A stretch of DNA of 64,000 bases from NCBI RefSeq assembly GCF_001625305.1, contig NW_017804043.1:1250361-1314360 (forward strand), read 5' to 3'. Position numbers and translations under genes: made by a program. Numbering within the stretch: position 1 is the stretch's first letter; every line of letters begins with the position of its first letter. The notes under the pieces are model-generated. The model was not told where the DNA came from. It searched no databases and was given only the letters and a program-made list of their open reading frames with translations. Shown here piece after piece: positions 1 to 11,000 of the stretch. The DNA comes from Branchiostoma belcheri (lineage: Eukaryota > Chordata > Leptocardii > Amphioxiformes > Branchiostomatidae).

Positions 1-81
1 CCATCACGAGCGTGTGCATGTGGCGGGGGAGGGCGCCAAGTCTCAGAAGGTACTGCACAATGCTCACAAATGTCTGTATCT

Positions 82-305
82 AGCATGTCGGCAGAACGTA
101 CCGTACCTGCACAAAACCCGTCATGTATTGTGCAGAATGTCTCATACAAGGTCATATATATTCGCCTATATAAGTTTAACATCCCTACTGTAGTTTCCAA
201 ATGTTGTGTTGGAAAAGATATTGTCTGCAACAGGTGAAATTCTGATGCAATGGTGACCAAAAAGCCAAAATCATGAAAAATAAGGGTTTTGTGCAGGTGC
301 AGTGC
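82..305 (+). mobile_element. MITE of the AGCAC-GGCAG terminal-repeat family, 3' end truncated
   Basis: It starts AGCATGTCGGCAGAACGTAC and shares the CTCATA-AAGGTCATAT and TTGTGTTGGAAAAGATATTG interior with the pair at 25993-26531. The right terminal repeat is lost after GTGCAGGTGCAGTGC. Confidence 0.6.
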
Positions 306-344
306 AAACAATGCTCTTTCTGTAAATCTCTGTATCTGTGTCTG

Positions 345-905
345 CGCCAAGTCTCAGAAGGTACGGCACAAGTACTATTTGGGGTCATGTGAAAGATGGT
401 AGCATGTTTGGCTCGGAACCAAAAGGTCCCGGGTTCGATTCCTGCCATGTCACCAATCTTGTGCCCTAGGAAAAGGCACTTTACATGACTTTCCTCACTT
501 CAGGGTGCCAAGTCTCAGAAGGTACGGCACAATTATTTGGGGTCGTGTGAAAGATGGTAGCATCTTTGGCTTGGAACCAAAAGGTCCTGGGTTCGAATCC
601 TGCCATGTCACCGATCTTGTGCCCTTGGAAAAGGCACTTTACACGACTTTCCTCACTTCACTCAGGTGGAAATGAGTACCTAGCATCGGTTAGGGACATC
701 CCTCGGATTGGATGTTAAATGAAGGACCCATGTTTGGGGAGAGCCACACCCCACACACGTTAAAGAACCCACAGAGTTATTGAAAAGAGTAGGGACCTTC
801 CCAGTGTGAGTGGTTCAAACCTTTAGTTCGGTCTTATGCAGCTTGTACTTACATGTACAAAACTGGTGTGTTACGCCGAAAGGCGGTTTAGCGGTTATGC
901 AAAAC
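345..905 (+). mobile_element. Tandem tRNA-derived SINE-like repeats
   Basis: Two heads (about 393-455 and 538-612) each carry a polymerase III B-box-like GGTTCGATTCC or GGTTCGAATCC after an AGATGGTAGCAT A-box-like region. The second continues into a long body (CACTTTACACGACTTTCC, then GGTTAGGGACATCC and GTGTGTTACGCCGAAAGG). The same head and body recur at 8340, 17545, 22150 and 61680 on the other strand. Confidence 0.7.
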
Positions 906-941
906 AAACAAACGTGTTGATGTCTGTTTTTTTCTGTTTAG

Positions 942-2381
942 CATCTCCTTGCTGACGTGTGGGTGGCGCGAAGTTCAGACCTGGGGATGAACGACAACCA
1001 GTACCACTGTCGCACCCACCTGGGGCATCTGCTGAAGGCTGGGGACCTGGTACAGGGGTATGTACATTCTAACTTGTCTGAGGGAACCACCTACATTTTA
1101 AAAAAGGAGATGGAGCAGTCCCTGTTACAATGTATAACCAACATGAAAACTCCAAACCCGAAAAGATACATCCAGTGTTGACAACAATGACAAGCATCGT
1201 GACTGTGTCAGAAAATTTCTGTTCTCGTGTAACGTGTGTTTCTGTACTAAAACTTTTGTATCACACACATACCAGCAAAATAAAAGGCAAACTATATACA
1301 GCAGCACCTTTCTTATTAATTACAACCCAAACTCATACAATGACAAAGGTATAAAGTTACCTCTTGTTCAGAATATGTCCAGTTTTGCTGCCCTGAAATT
1401 GCATTTGATGCCTTTAAATGCTTCACCAAGGTATAAAATAATTTACTTGTTTTTTCCAAGGTTTGACCTGTCTAACGCCAACGTGAACAATGACTTCCTA
1501 AACAAAATGAAGGCCGACCGCCTCCCTGATGTGGTCCTGGTGAAGAAGGTGTTTGACAAGTCCAAGCGTCACCGCAGACGCAACTGGAAACTCAAGAGAC
1601 TGGCCAGAGAGCTGGAGACTATGGACACTGACTCCACAGACAGGTGGGCTTTTAACACTTGTCCTGTGGTGGCAAATGTGCAGATATTGACACATTGGCC
1701 ACCAAATCTGTAGTGTGTTTTTAGCACACACACACAGTTATACACATTAGCCAAAGATGCCAGGTTCAGTGGGCGTCACTCCTTCATACAGGTGGGCAAG
1801 TTGTGTAAAGTGTGTATCGAACCCGGGACCTATTGGTTCAGAGTCCAACGCACTAACAGTTGCGCCACCGACGCCACCTTCCATATAGCACCCTGTATAT
1901 GTACGATTTTGGGGGTATTTCTTGTGAAACGCATCACACTGCAGCAAAATGCAACGAATGTGGAAGTAACTATGCCACCGCAGGGCAAAAAAGCTTTAAA
2001 ATAACTTACGCCTAAAAACAGTTACTCAAGCAACTGGATATTATTTTACTCAAGCAACTGGATATGATTTACAGTTACATATCCAGTTGCTTGAGTAACT
2101 GTTTTTTGGCATATCTTATTACCTGGATGTCTAATCTTCACCAACGTTTAAAATAACTTTTCTATTGACACAGGGATTACAGCGAGTTCCTCGAAGACTT
2201 GGAGGAAGACCCCCTGTACAGGAAGGACGTCAACATCTACAGAGACACCGAGAAATTTGCGGTGGAGTCAGATACAGAAGATGACGGCGCTCCCAGAATC
2301 AGCCTGCAGGAGATGCTGGAAGACCTCCACATCTCTGAGGACGCCACAGGGGCAGAAGGGGCTGAGATGATGACGGAGTAG
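942..2381 (+). CDS. NMD3: NMD3, 60S ribosomal export adaptor, 3' half (last three coding exons)
   Basis: NMD3 binds the nascent 60S subunit and carries it out of the nucleus through CRM1. Three exons are read: 942-1057, 1461-1643 and 2174-2381, each bounded by AG/GT and with phases that join exactly (GG|G, AG|G). Together they encode the last 168 residues; the N-terminal part lies left of the window. The first exon carries QYHCRTHLGHLLKAGDLV and the second VPDVVLVKK-like text followed by the basic stretch KRHRRRNWKLKRLARE, which matches the family's nuclear localisation region. The third carries YSEFLEDLEED, an acidic tail and RISLQEMLEDLHIS, the leucine-rich export signal known at the C-terminus of NMD3. 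The stop is TAG at 2379-2381. The end of the last exon is repeated downstream (2419-2963). The family call rests on near-continuous similarity to the vertebrate C-terminus, recalled and not searched. Confidence 0.93.
1740..1885 (-). mobile_element. tRNA-derived SINE fragment in NMD3 intron
   Basis: Read on the minus strand it has a tRNA-like head (GGTGGCGTCGGTGGCGCAAC) and a B-box-like GGGTTCGATAC, then the GTGGGC body seen at 22150-22390. Confidence 0.6.
2022..2145. mobile_element. Foldback MITE, CAGTTACTCAAGCAACTGG family
   Basis: ACAGTTACTCAAGCAACTGG is followed about 50 bp later by its reverse complement, then by GGCATATCTTATTACCTGG and TCTTCACC. It lies in the last intron of NMD3, 30 bp before the exon. 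Nine copies of this family occur in the window. Confidence 0.75.
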
Positions 2382-2963
2382 GAGAGCCACCTAGCAGTTT
2401 GTGTGAAAAGTGCAGTTGAAGATGACAGTGCTTCTAGAATCAGTCTACAGGAGATGCTGGAAGATTTCCACATCTTCGAGGACGCAATGGGGGGGGAGGG
2501 GCTGAGATGATCACAGAGTAGAAGAGACACCTAGCAGTTTGTATGAAAAGTGCAGTTGACGATGATGCTTCCAGAATCAGCCTGCAGGAGATGCTGGAAG
2601 ACCTCCACATCTCAGAGGATGCCACAGGAGCAGAAGGGGCTGAGATGATGATGGACTAGAAGAGACATCTAGCAGTTTATGTGAATAGTGCAGTTGACGA
2701 TGATGCTTCCAGAATCAGTCTGCAGGAGATGCTGGAAGATCTCCACATCTCTGAGGATGCAACAGGGGCAGAAGGGGCTGAGATGATGACAGAGTAGAAG
2801 AGCCACCTAGCAGTTTGTGTGAAAAGTGCAGTTGATGATGACGCTCCCAGAATCAGTCTACAGATGCTGGAAGATCTCCACATCTCGGAGAACGAAACGA
2901 GAAGGGGCTGAGATGATGACAGAGTAGAAGAGACACCTAGCAGTTTGTATGAAAAGCGCAGTT
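2277..2963 (+). repeat. Five-unit tandem array of the NMD3 C-terminal (export-signal) exon end
   Basis: The first unit (2277-2418) is the end of the real NMD3 coding exon with its stop and the first bases of 3' UTR. Four further units start near 2419, 2558, 2696 and 2834, with a period of about 138-141 bp. Each repeats the region encoding LQEMLEDLHIS, the stop context and the CACCTAGCAGTTTGT 3' UTR segment. Later units carry small deletions and substitutions; the last lacks part of the LQEM codons. All four extra units lie before the poly(A) signal, so they should be transcribed as 3' UTR. Confidence 0.9.
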
Positions 2964-3016
2964 ACAGTTTAACACACCTCACTGAGAGGTGGTGAAATGA
3001 AAAACTTGACTGTCCA

Positions 3017-3022
3017 AATAAA
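3017..3022 (+). terminator. Poly(A) signal AATAAA for NMD3
   Basis: This is the first canonical AATAAA downstream of the NMD3 stop and its tandem array, about 640 bp past the stop codon. Cleavage would be expected 10-30 bp downstream. Confidence 0.65.
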
Positions 3023-3975
3023 AGCTATACTTTTTAATGTCTCCAACTGCCATGCAAAGAAATATTACAGTACTTGCTAAGGCCACATTGATTTAATTTC
3101 AAAGATGACATCCGTGCGTGCATTAACTTTCGCCTGTTCTCAAGAAAAAAAAAAAAGAAGAATCACCTCTAATAACCTGGAGTCCAGCCTTGTTAGCTTT
3201 AGTCTGCTCCCCAAGATCCGCTACGTTGGTACATTGGGAAAAATGTGGAATGTTTTCAAATACAGTAAGTGAATACTAGGGACCTGTCAAGAATGAACTT
3301 GCTAGACTAATAATATTATTAGACTAATTATATTATATACCACCATCCTGTAATATCTACTATTATGTACATTGGTACCAACATTTTGGATGAAGGTATG
3401 TACATAAATATCATGGAGTGAAATGTAAAGAGCTCTTTAATCTGCATAATATTTGATTTAGGCTATTTGGAAGTTGCAGAAACTACATTAAAACTGGGAT
3501 TAATTTAAAGGCCCATACATGTATACCTGTGTATATGTATTGTGCATTTGGCACTTTCGATTGTTGTCATGCATGTTGTCACAACAAACAGCAGAAGGCG
3601 ATGATTATACATGTACCTTTATACATTATATATGTAGTAAAATATTGTATAACCTTTGAGTAATGGTTATACTAGTAAATGCTGTTCATGTGCATGGTTG
3701 TAAGACATGTACAATGCTGTCATACTGGGTGTCCAACTCGCAATGTTGAACAGTAAAACTCATCCGTGGATGAATTAATTCGTCTTTCTCTCCTTCATTG
3801 ACTCCTTCCACAAACTACATTTTAGCCATAAAATTCTAGTGCAACAGGTCTTTTCAGTTACTGTCAAGATTTGAAGATTTCAACATTTTGTAGGGGAGGG
3901 TAAGCACTAAGCATTAGTTTCTATTTGCCACAAAACGCCAATAATGCACACACCAGTTATGGTGTCCAAACATCC

Positions 3976-3981
3976 TTTATT
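3976..3981 (-). terminator. Candidate minus-strand poly(A) signal (AATAAA)
   Basis: TTTATT on the plus strand lies in a long unique AT-rich interval downstream of the GALNT stop codon. It would imply a 3' UTR of about 4.1 kb. A nearer candidate exists at about 5365. Confidence 0.3.
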
Positions 3982-4658
3982 GGCACTATAAAGCAACTTA
4001 TTATAATAAGTACCCCTTAATAATCGTGAATTACATAGATTAAAATGAAATACAATCTCAACAACCGTCCTGTACACATAATAAACAATCGTCATAATCT
4101 ATAACTAAAGAAAGCTTGCATTTGCACGCAGTTTGGAGATCAGAAAACATAACTCTGCAAAGTTGTGTATTGCAGCATACAAATTAAGATGAGATTGTTC
4201 CCTGTACTTCTACTAAACAACAAGGACATTGCTGTACTTAAACTTCACGCAATTCTTACAGTTCATTTCCAATTGAAAAACTGCATTTTAATGCTTGCAT
4301 TCAAGGGTTATTTTTGTAAGAATGGGGGTTCCTTCACAGAAAAATTTACATGTCATTGAAATTAAAAGAAACTAATGAGTCATAATTGATAGTGCGAAAT
4401 CAATACTGAAATGAATACTTAGTAGTTCACAAACATTGACATTGATTTGACTACAAAGGTTTTCGTAAATACTACATTCTCCTCTGAAAACTGTACACAA
4501 ATGAAACGTAACGAACTACATTCACAACTACTACACAAAGCACGTTTTAAGGCATCGAGAGATGGTGCCACCTGCACTACACGTGTGGAAAAAGCTTGTC
4601 ATACCCTGTACATTCTGTCATCTGTACAGGCATTACTTTAAATTGTTACTTAAATCGT

Positions 4659-4688
4659 GGAGGTAGAATTGTGTACAATTCTGCCTCC
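4659..4688. other. Short hairpin in the NMD3/GALNT interval
   Basis: GGAGGTAGAATTGT pairs with ACAATTCTGCCTCC around a very short loop, with one mismatch. It could be a structural element of a long GALNT 3' UTR or chance. Confidence 0.4.
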
Positions 4689-6014
4689 ATGCATTAATAG
4701 AACGTGAGAAGTACAATTATACAATCATATAGAGAACTTCCAAAAAGTCCATTGTCTTCTTGGATAAAATACATGTAGTGCAGATACAGAAAAGGGCACA
4801 TAAGCAGAGACTTTTGCAAACTTTAAGTTTCCATTTTGTGGGGAGGGGTATCAAAGGTGCTACTGGTATACATCTAGCGTCCACCAGGCCTTTCTACGGG
4901 AATACAGATCGTAGAATTTGGCTAAAAGAAGATTGGCCAAGGGTGTCCGGCCACGGGGAGGTTGTTTCTTTCCCTCCTGTATACCAGTCAAACCTACAAG
5001 GCGGCCAAACTCCCCTGGCAAATATTATCCTATATATGGCCAGCGTAGTTTAGTCTGGTAGAGACTAGTAACGTTATAATACATCTATCATGGCTTCACA
5101 CGTACAGATTGAAGGCTTGGCATTTTGGAGAGTTTTGGACACTGTTTTTCCCAGTGAAGTTATGACAATAAACAATGATGAAAAGACTGAGCAATAGAAT
5201 TGGACAGATATGCATGTATCCAATGCATTACTATTGCATAGTGGGGGTGTGTTAGTGGCCAAAGCCCCATGCCAAAATTTTGAGAACTACTCGTATAATT
5301 TCATTTACTTCACTTTGGGTTTTTTTTTAAAAGGGGTTCAAAATATTTACACCAGTCCAGGCACTTTATTACTAATAAAATGATCAGAATCACTCTGCCC
5401 AATGTGCCATGATAGCTGGATACATCAGATAGCAAAATATACTACTCAATTTCTGTCTAATATCAAGTACAGATGCCAAAATGCATTTAATTTTTTATTC
5501 CATGCAAAATCAAGAGAAAATGCCTAGTACATATATTTTGCAACCTACCACTTGTTGGCTACATAATCAATATACATATTTTAAACTCTACAAATATTGT
5601 GTAATTAAGAAGGGTACGAGTATATGAATTATAATTTGTGGTAATCATTATACATTGTCAAGCATATTTAACGGTCATTATTTTACACAACAAAATATAC
5701 ACAAGTTCAAAAATTTACCACATTTAGTACATACATTGGACCTCTGTGAAGTACGTTGTTCCTTTCCGTTCTTTGTTCCCAAAATGTTGTCAGAAAACAG
5801 GTTCAAATTTTGGGGTGTCTGGGAAAAGTGCAAAAAGAAGAGATCTTCATTGTACTTTCTGGAGTATACAGCTCGAACTGACTACCAGATATGTGACCGT
5901 ACATTTTCATGTTGCACAATGATTATATCAAGAAGTTCCAACCCATTCTAAGAAGCATGTACAATAACCGAGATGCTTTTAACTCAAACCCAACAGATAT
6001 CTTTGTGATCACAT

Positions 6015-6135
6015 CGGTGAAGATTAGACATTCAGGTAATAAGATATGCCAAAAAGAACAGTTACTCAAGCAATTGACTGTTTCCAAAATCATATCCAGT
6101 TGCTTGAGTAACTGTTTTTTTGGCACATCTTTGTG
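6015..6135. mobile_element. Foldback MITE, CAGTTACTCAAGCAACTGG family
   Basis: A near-palindromic copy. The left arm holds GGTGAAGATTAGACATTCAG and ACAGTTACTCAAGCAA; the right arm holds TCCAGTTGCTTGAGTAACTG. It lies in the possible GALNT 3' UTR. Confidence 0.75.
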
Positions 6136-7497
6136 ATCAGACTAAAAGTTTGCTTTTCCGTTAATAGATACCACTAACCAATGAAGTTATCGTGTCTTGA
6201 GCAATCAAGTTGAAACTTGTCATCATACTTGATTCACACCATAAATATATGTGTATTACATGAAATGTTTGAGGTGGATCTTAACACTGGTCAAAAGGCA
6301 CTGAAACTTGTGCAGTTTCATTCATTCTTGCATTTTACTGCAGTTCCCATAATAGCTGCTAGAGGTCCTCATGCAATGATCACAACCCTACACTTTTAAA
6401 TTTTTAAATCTCAAAGCAAGGCCTCATTGTCATATCTGTGAGTGTGAACAACCAACAATACAATCTCTAGCCAGAACAGTACAATATTCTCCAACACAAT
6501 ATACCTGCAGTTCCCTCAGTTGAAGCTAGGGGGCAGTTTTAAAACCTACCCACTTGCATGCAATTCTGGTTGATATCAAAAGTATTAAAGGCATATTTTT
6601 TTTAGAAGATATCATCTAAGGCAACAACTCTACCAGCAAAAGGCACTAAATGGTTCGTTACCAACCAGCATTTCCATATTTGGTTATTCACTCTGTCCCA
6701 ATAATTTTTCTCTACATAATAATGTTCCATTCATTGCACTGATTTTACTGCAGTTCTTACAGTAGCTGCTAGGGGTCCTACAGCAACAACAAGCTTCTAT
6801 CATATATTGCTCTTGTATCTACAGAAAGCTCTACAATATATAGAGGTAAGTCCCTGCACACGTTTTCAGTCTGGTTGCCTGAACATTGCTTTTTATAAAG
6901 ACTCTGTGTAGAAATGTTATTATAAAATACCATCTTGCATTACAGTGCTTGTCAAATATATATTGTGACTTACTATACAATTCTTTTCTTTTTCACATTC
7001 AACCTACATGTAATTTCAATTGGAATTCGAATCTCACAGTTACCCTACATGTAGATGTAGCCAGAATATGTACATGGTTGACAGAACATGTCACGTACCT
7101 GCATGTCTCAACTGACATTTAAAATAAAAACTTTTCACTCAAATCTACATGTTTTCATGTCACCAATTGTTGATCATTCATACAACAATACATTATGTAA
7201 AGGCTATGGAAATGTTGGTGATATATTAAGTGTACCATACGGTGTAAGTTATCGTAGTTTCCTTCCGAAAATTGTCCCATCCGATTGGCAAAACATAGGA
7301 CATTGTTGCTTTCTTTTTACACAACCCATACATGTATAGACTCTCACTATATTGTGTCATTTTGTCTAATACCAGTCAGACATCTTTCTCAAAAAGAAAA
7401 AAGAAGAAACTATAACTTCTAACAAATTAATAATAGACTGGGAGGAGGCCAAGGTAATAGACAGAGAGGATAATCCATTGGATTATAATGATTATGT

Positions 7498-7620
7498 CAA
7501 CCCACAGGATGGTGGGCTGCCATCAAGCCTCAGCATCAGTGTGCAAGCGTGTCTAACCCTTGGAAGATGGGGAACAACAGACGATAAACTGGATAGTGAG
7601 TGAGTGAGTATAAGGAGGCG
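7498..7620 (+). mobile_element. SINE/LINE 3' tail ending in a GTGA repeat
   Basis: AACCCACAGGAT, GGGCTGCCATCAAGCCTCAG, then CTAACCCTTGGAAGATGGGG, AACAACAGACGATAAACTGG and a short (GTGA)n end. The same tail is at 16275, 20885 and 52140. Confidence 0.65.
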
Positions 7621-8074
7621 GTTTGGATAAGAAAGTTAACCCCAGTGATAAACTGGGATGAGGGGATACAAATTTTAAGCCATGTTTGGGCTTGTGTTCT
7701 GGCTACCAAAGCGCCACCTACATACAGTATAGCAGTGGTAATCCAGTATGATTCTGAGGCCCTGAGGAAGGTGTCTGATAGGCATCAAAATGTAAGCAGG
7801 TGAGAGTCTATACCTGTCCAGTTTTGTAAAAAGAAAACCACAGTGACTATATCCTACAATGTATGTCTTTGTTTCCACTCAAATCGAACGCATTATTTGT
7901 TACATTTTCTTCCAATGTCTAAAGAAAACTTTAACCTCCTTTCTGCTGCCTAACCTCGTGATCAACACAAATTTGTTACCATTTTAAGACACCTGCAGCA
8001 GAGAAGTAGAAATTTGATATCAAAATGATTTCCCTCTGCAGGGAAAGGTACAGTAGAAGTAGTATATGTCGGTC

Positions 8075-11000
8075 CTATCTCCTCTTGTGGCTGGGGAGGT
8101 GCACATTGGTAAGCTGCCAGTGCTGTGAAGTCTTGCCGGGATCACACGGCTGCATAGAGGGCTCCTGGGGTGACCCGGCGTGGGGCTTGTCCAGACACTG
8201 GTTACTGTTCACATGCTTCAGGAGCTGGATCTGGGGTAAGGGTTCAAGAAATTACATTATTTAACTTTTTTTACACATTATTCCAAACATGTAATCACAA
8301 GATGTGGTGGGGACACACTCAAGTTTTTTTCAACTTATCTTAATGCCGCCACCAACACAGGGGACAATACAATACTCATTTTCACCTGAGCGAAGTGAGG
8401 AAAGTCGTGTAAAATGTCTTTCCCAAGGACACAAGATCGGTGGCATAGCAGGGTTTGAACCCTCTTGGTTCTGAGTCGGAGTGGGACACTCTACCGCTAC
8501 ACCACACGACCCCACAACAGTCATATAGTATTACATACAAACACACAAAGTCATACATGTACATGTACACTACTGTACATACACATGTACATGTACATGT
8601 ACACAGCATGTAGATAAATAAATAAAAAGCAGTAGTCGCCTACTTTTTCGTCATATTCCCAGAGCTGGTTCCCCCCGAGGTGGTGGCACTTGAAGAGCAT
8701 GACTGGTCCGCCGGGTTTGGAGACATCAAGGCACAGGTCATCTGTTCTCAGCTCCTTCTCTTTTGTATAGGAGAACACCTGAAAATAAACATAGCACCAC
8801 ATTTGCTCAACAATTCAGCACTTTAGACTAGCACAACCTATAATGTACTGCACCTGCCATAGAACTTTGGCAGAACGTCTCATATAAAGCTTTAGTATAG
8901 GAGAACACCTGCAAACATACATTGTAGCACCACATTCGCTCTACAACAAATTCAGCACTTTAGACACAGTCTAGCACATCGGCAGAACGTACTGCACCTG
9001 CGCAATTTTTCACTATTTTTGTTTTTTTGGCCAACGCTGCATCAGAACTTTGCCTGTTGCAAACCGGCATCCGACATTGATAACACTGGAAACTACAGAT
9101 GGACTGTTAACCTTACATGTACAAATACGACCGACCTTATATGAGACGTACTGCTTAAGGGCTATGCACAATACATTACTGGTTTCACACAGGTGCAGTA
9201 CATTTTGCCGACGTGCTGGTGGAGCCACAGTTATCTTTGGGAAATTAGCAACACATTTCCATACAGCACATTCAACAGAGAGATGAATGAAATGTGATGC
9301 AGCTCCCTTACACATACTGGTACAATGTATTTTGAATTTCACTCTTGATTAAATTGAAAAAAAGACTGGAATTGTAGGACAAACCATTGTGCAATATAAA
9401 AAAAGCTGCCACCAAGAACAATGATAAAATAAAATGAACTGCCCATCTTTCTTGTCTAAATTACTGCTACAAAAATGTACATTGTGAAGAGAAAGTGTTA
9501 GATGGGTTAGTAACTGATTAGTAGAAAATGAATTAGTGAATGCAATCAAGCAAAATCACTGAGTACAAGAAGTTTATATCATTTGGCAGTTGTTCTCAAA
9601 CCTGTTAAAGCATTTGCTGACTAGGAATTTCAAATCCTTTCATATTCAATTTGTATTCAACTATCAAAGCGATAAATTACCATGATTCAATTAGCAAAAC
9701 CTCTAAACTCTGTGATGAAAATGAACAGAAATAAAAGTTTGACTACAGGACAATTAAGTCTTATTTACAAAGAAGAAAACTTGTTACACGTTCCAAAGTA
9801 GCAGACCAAAGCACTACGGCTAAGACATACTGCTAATCACTGTAACACTGCTCTCTTGCGAATCACGTTCAAATGGATTTCTGTCCTTCTGGCATATTTA
9901 AGACTGTGCTCATCTCCTAAACTGCTCAACTTCAAAGGCTGACGACCGACTTGGGCCCAGTTACGTTTGAACAAGCACAACCTTGAATTCAATAAATCCA
10001 ACAGTAATCTACCATGCAGTGATTTCCAACAATTCATTTCTAACTGCCATTATTCAATGTATATTAGTCTCTGTTTCTAATCTATTTTCTATTGATGATT
10101 TGAAAAATTGGTACTAGTATGTCATGATTGCAGTTACGAAACTGATTCAATTATAAGATCTTGCAATTGCAAGTTCGGATGCCTTTAATTTAAAATCAAA
10201 CTTCCAAACGGCCACATCTTCACTGAATTAAGGAAATGTTTAGCCTGGGTAGCATCCACATTTTGGCTCCGCAACACTGAAAAAAAAACATGTTTTTTTA
10301 TTCAAGCGTTGCAGAGCCAAAATCCGGATGGTACCCAGGCTAAGGAAATTTTGCTGATAGTTGATTCTTTCTCTCTAGAATAGTCGCAGAAAGCCTTGAA
10401 TGTCATACCTTTGGGTTAAAAAGAAAGAAAACTGGACGGTACACCACATACCTGGGAGGACTTTACTTCTGTTACAATCTGTGGGGGGGACAGAGAAGTG
10501 AGGCTATGTGAGGGGGTTAGGCGGCCACCGCGGTTAGTGTGTTAGCCAGCCAACAAGAAGCCCTTCTTTCCTGCACCATTTTCACAATTCTTACGGTACA
10601 GAACTCGAATAAGTTTCCATATCAGTTCCTGTTGGGAATTGTTATCAAAACTTTGCATTTCTAAAATGAAAATGCAGGCAAAAGCTGTGCAAAAGCTGTG
10701 AAATTCTCGTTTAAATCGTGTTCATTTCTCGATCATGTAAAATGCATATATATTAGATGATTATGTAACGTAGTGTGTGGTTATGCATTATATATAGATT
10801 GCCGATACAAGTACTAGTAATTAGTGCACTGGTTTTTGCATGTTATTGAGTTTTGATGACTGATTGGATCACTTTTACAAAAGAAATTAACAAATGGGAA
10901 GGTAGGTTGATGAAACAAAATTGGTAAAAAAAAGTACAGAAGAAAAAATGAACATTACAGAAAAATTAGACAAAAAAAGCAAACAAAAATAAAACCAAAA

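Larger units (their letters stand above)
3023..8074 (-). other. Convergent NMD3/GALNT interval, possibly a long GALNT 3' UTR
   Basis: This AT-rich sequence lies between the NMD3 poly(A) signal and the GALNT stop. No coding exon is recognised; the open frames are short and unlike any family I know. It is largely unique apart from a MITE (6015-6135) and a repeat tail (7498-7620). Minus-strand AATAAA candidates (read as TTTATT) occur near 5365 and at 3976-3981; the latter, followed by GGCAC, could end a roughly 4 kb 3' UTR. A hairpin at 4659-4688 would lie within such a UTR. Confidence 0.4.

Noticed and set aside
2237-2883. Minus-strand frames with repeated MWRSSSISCRLIL text
   Set aside because: They are antisense shadows of the NMD3 export-signal array.
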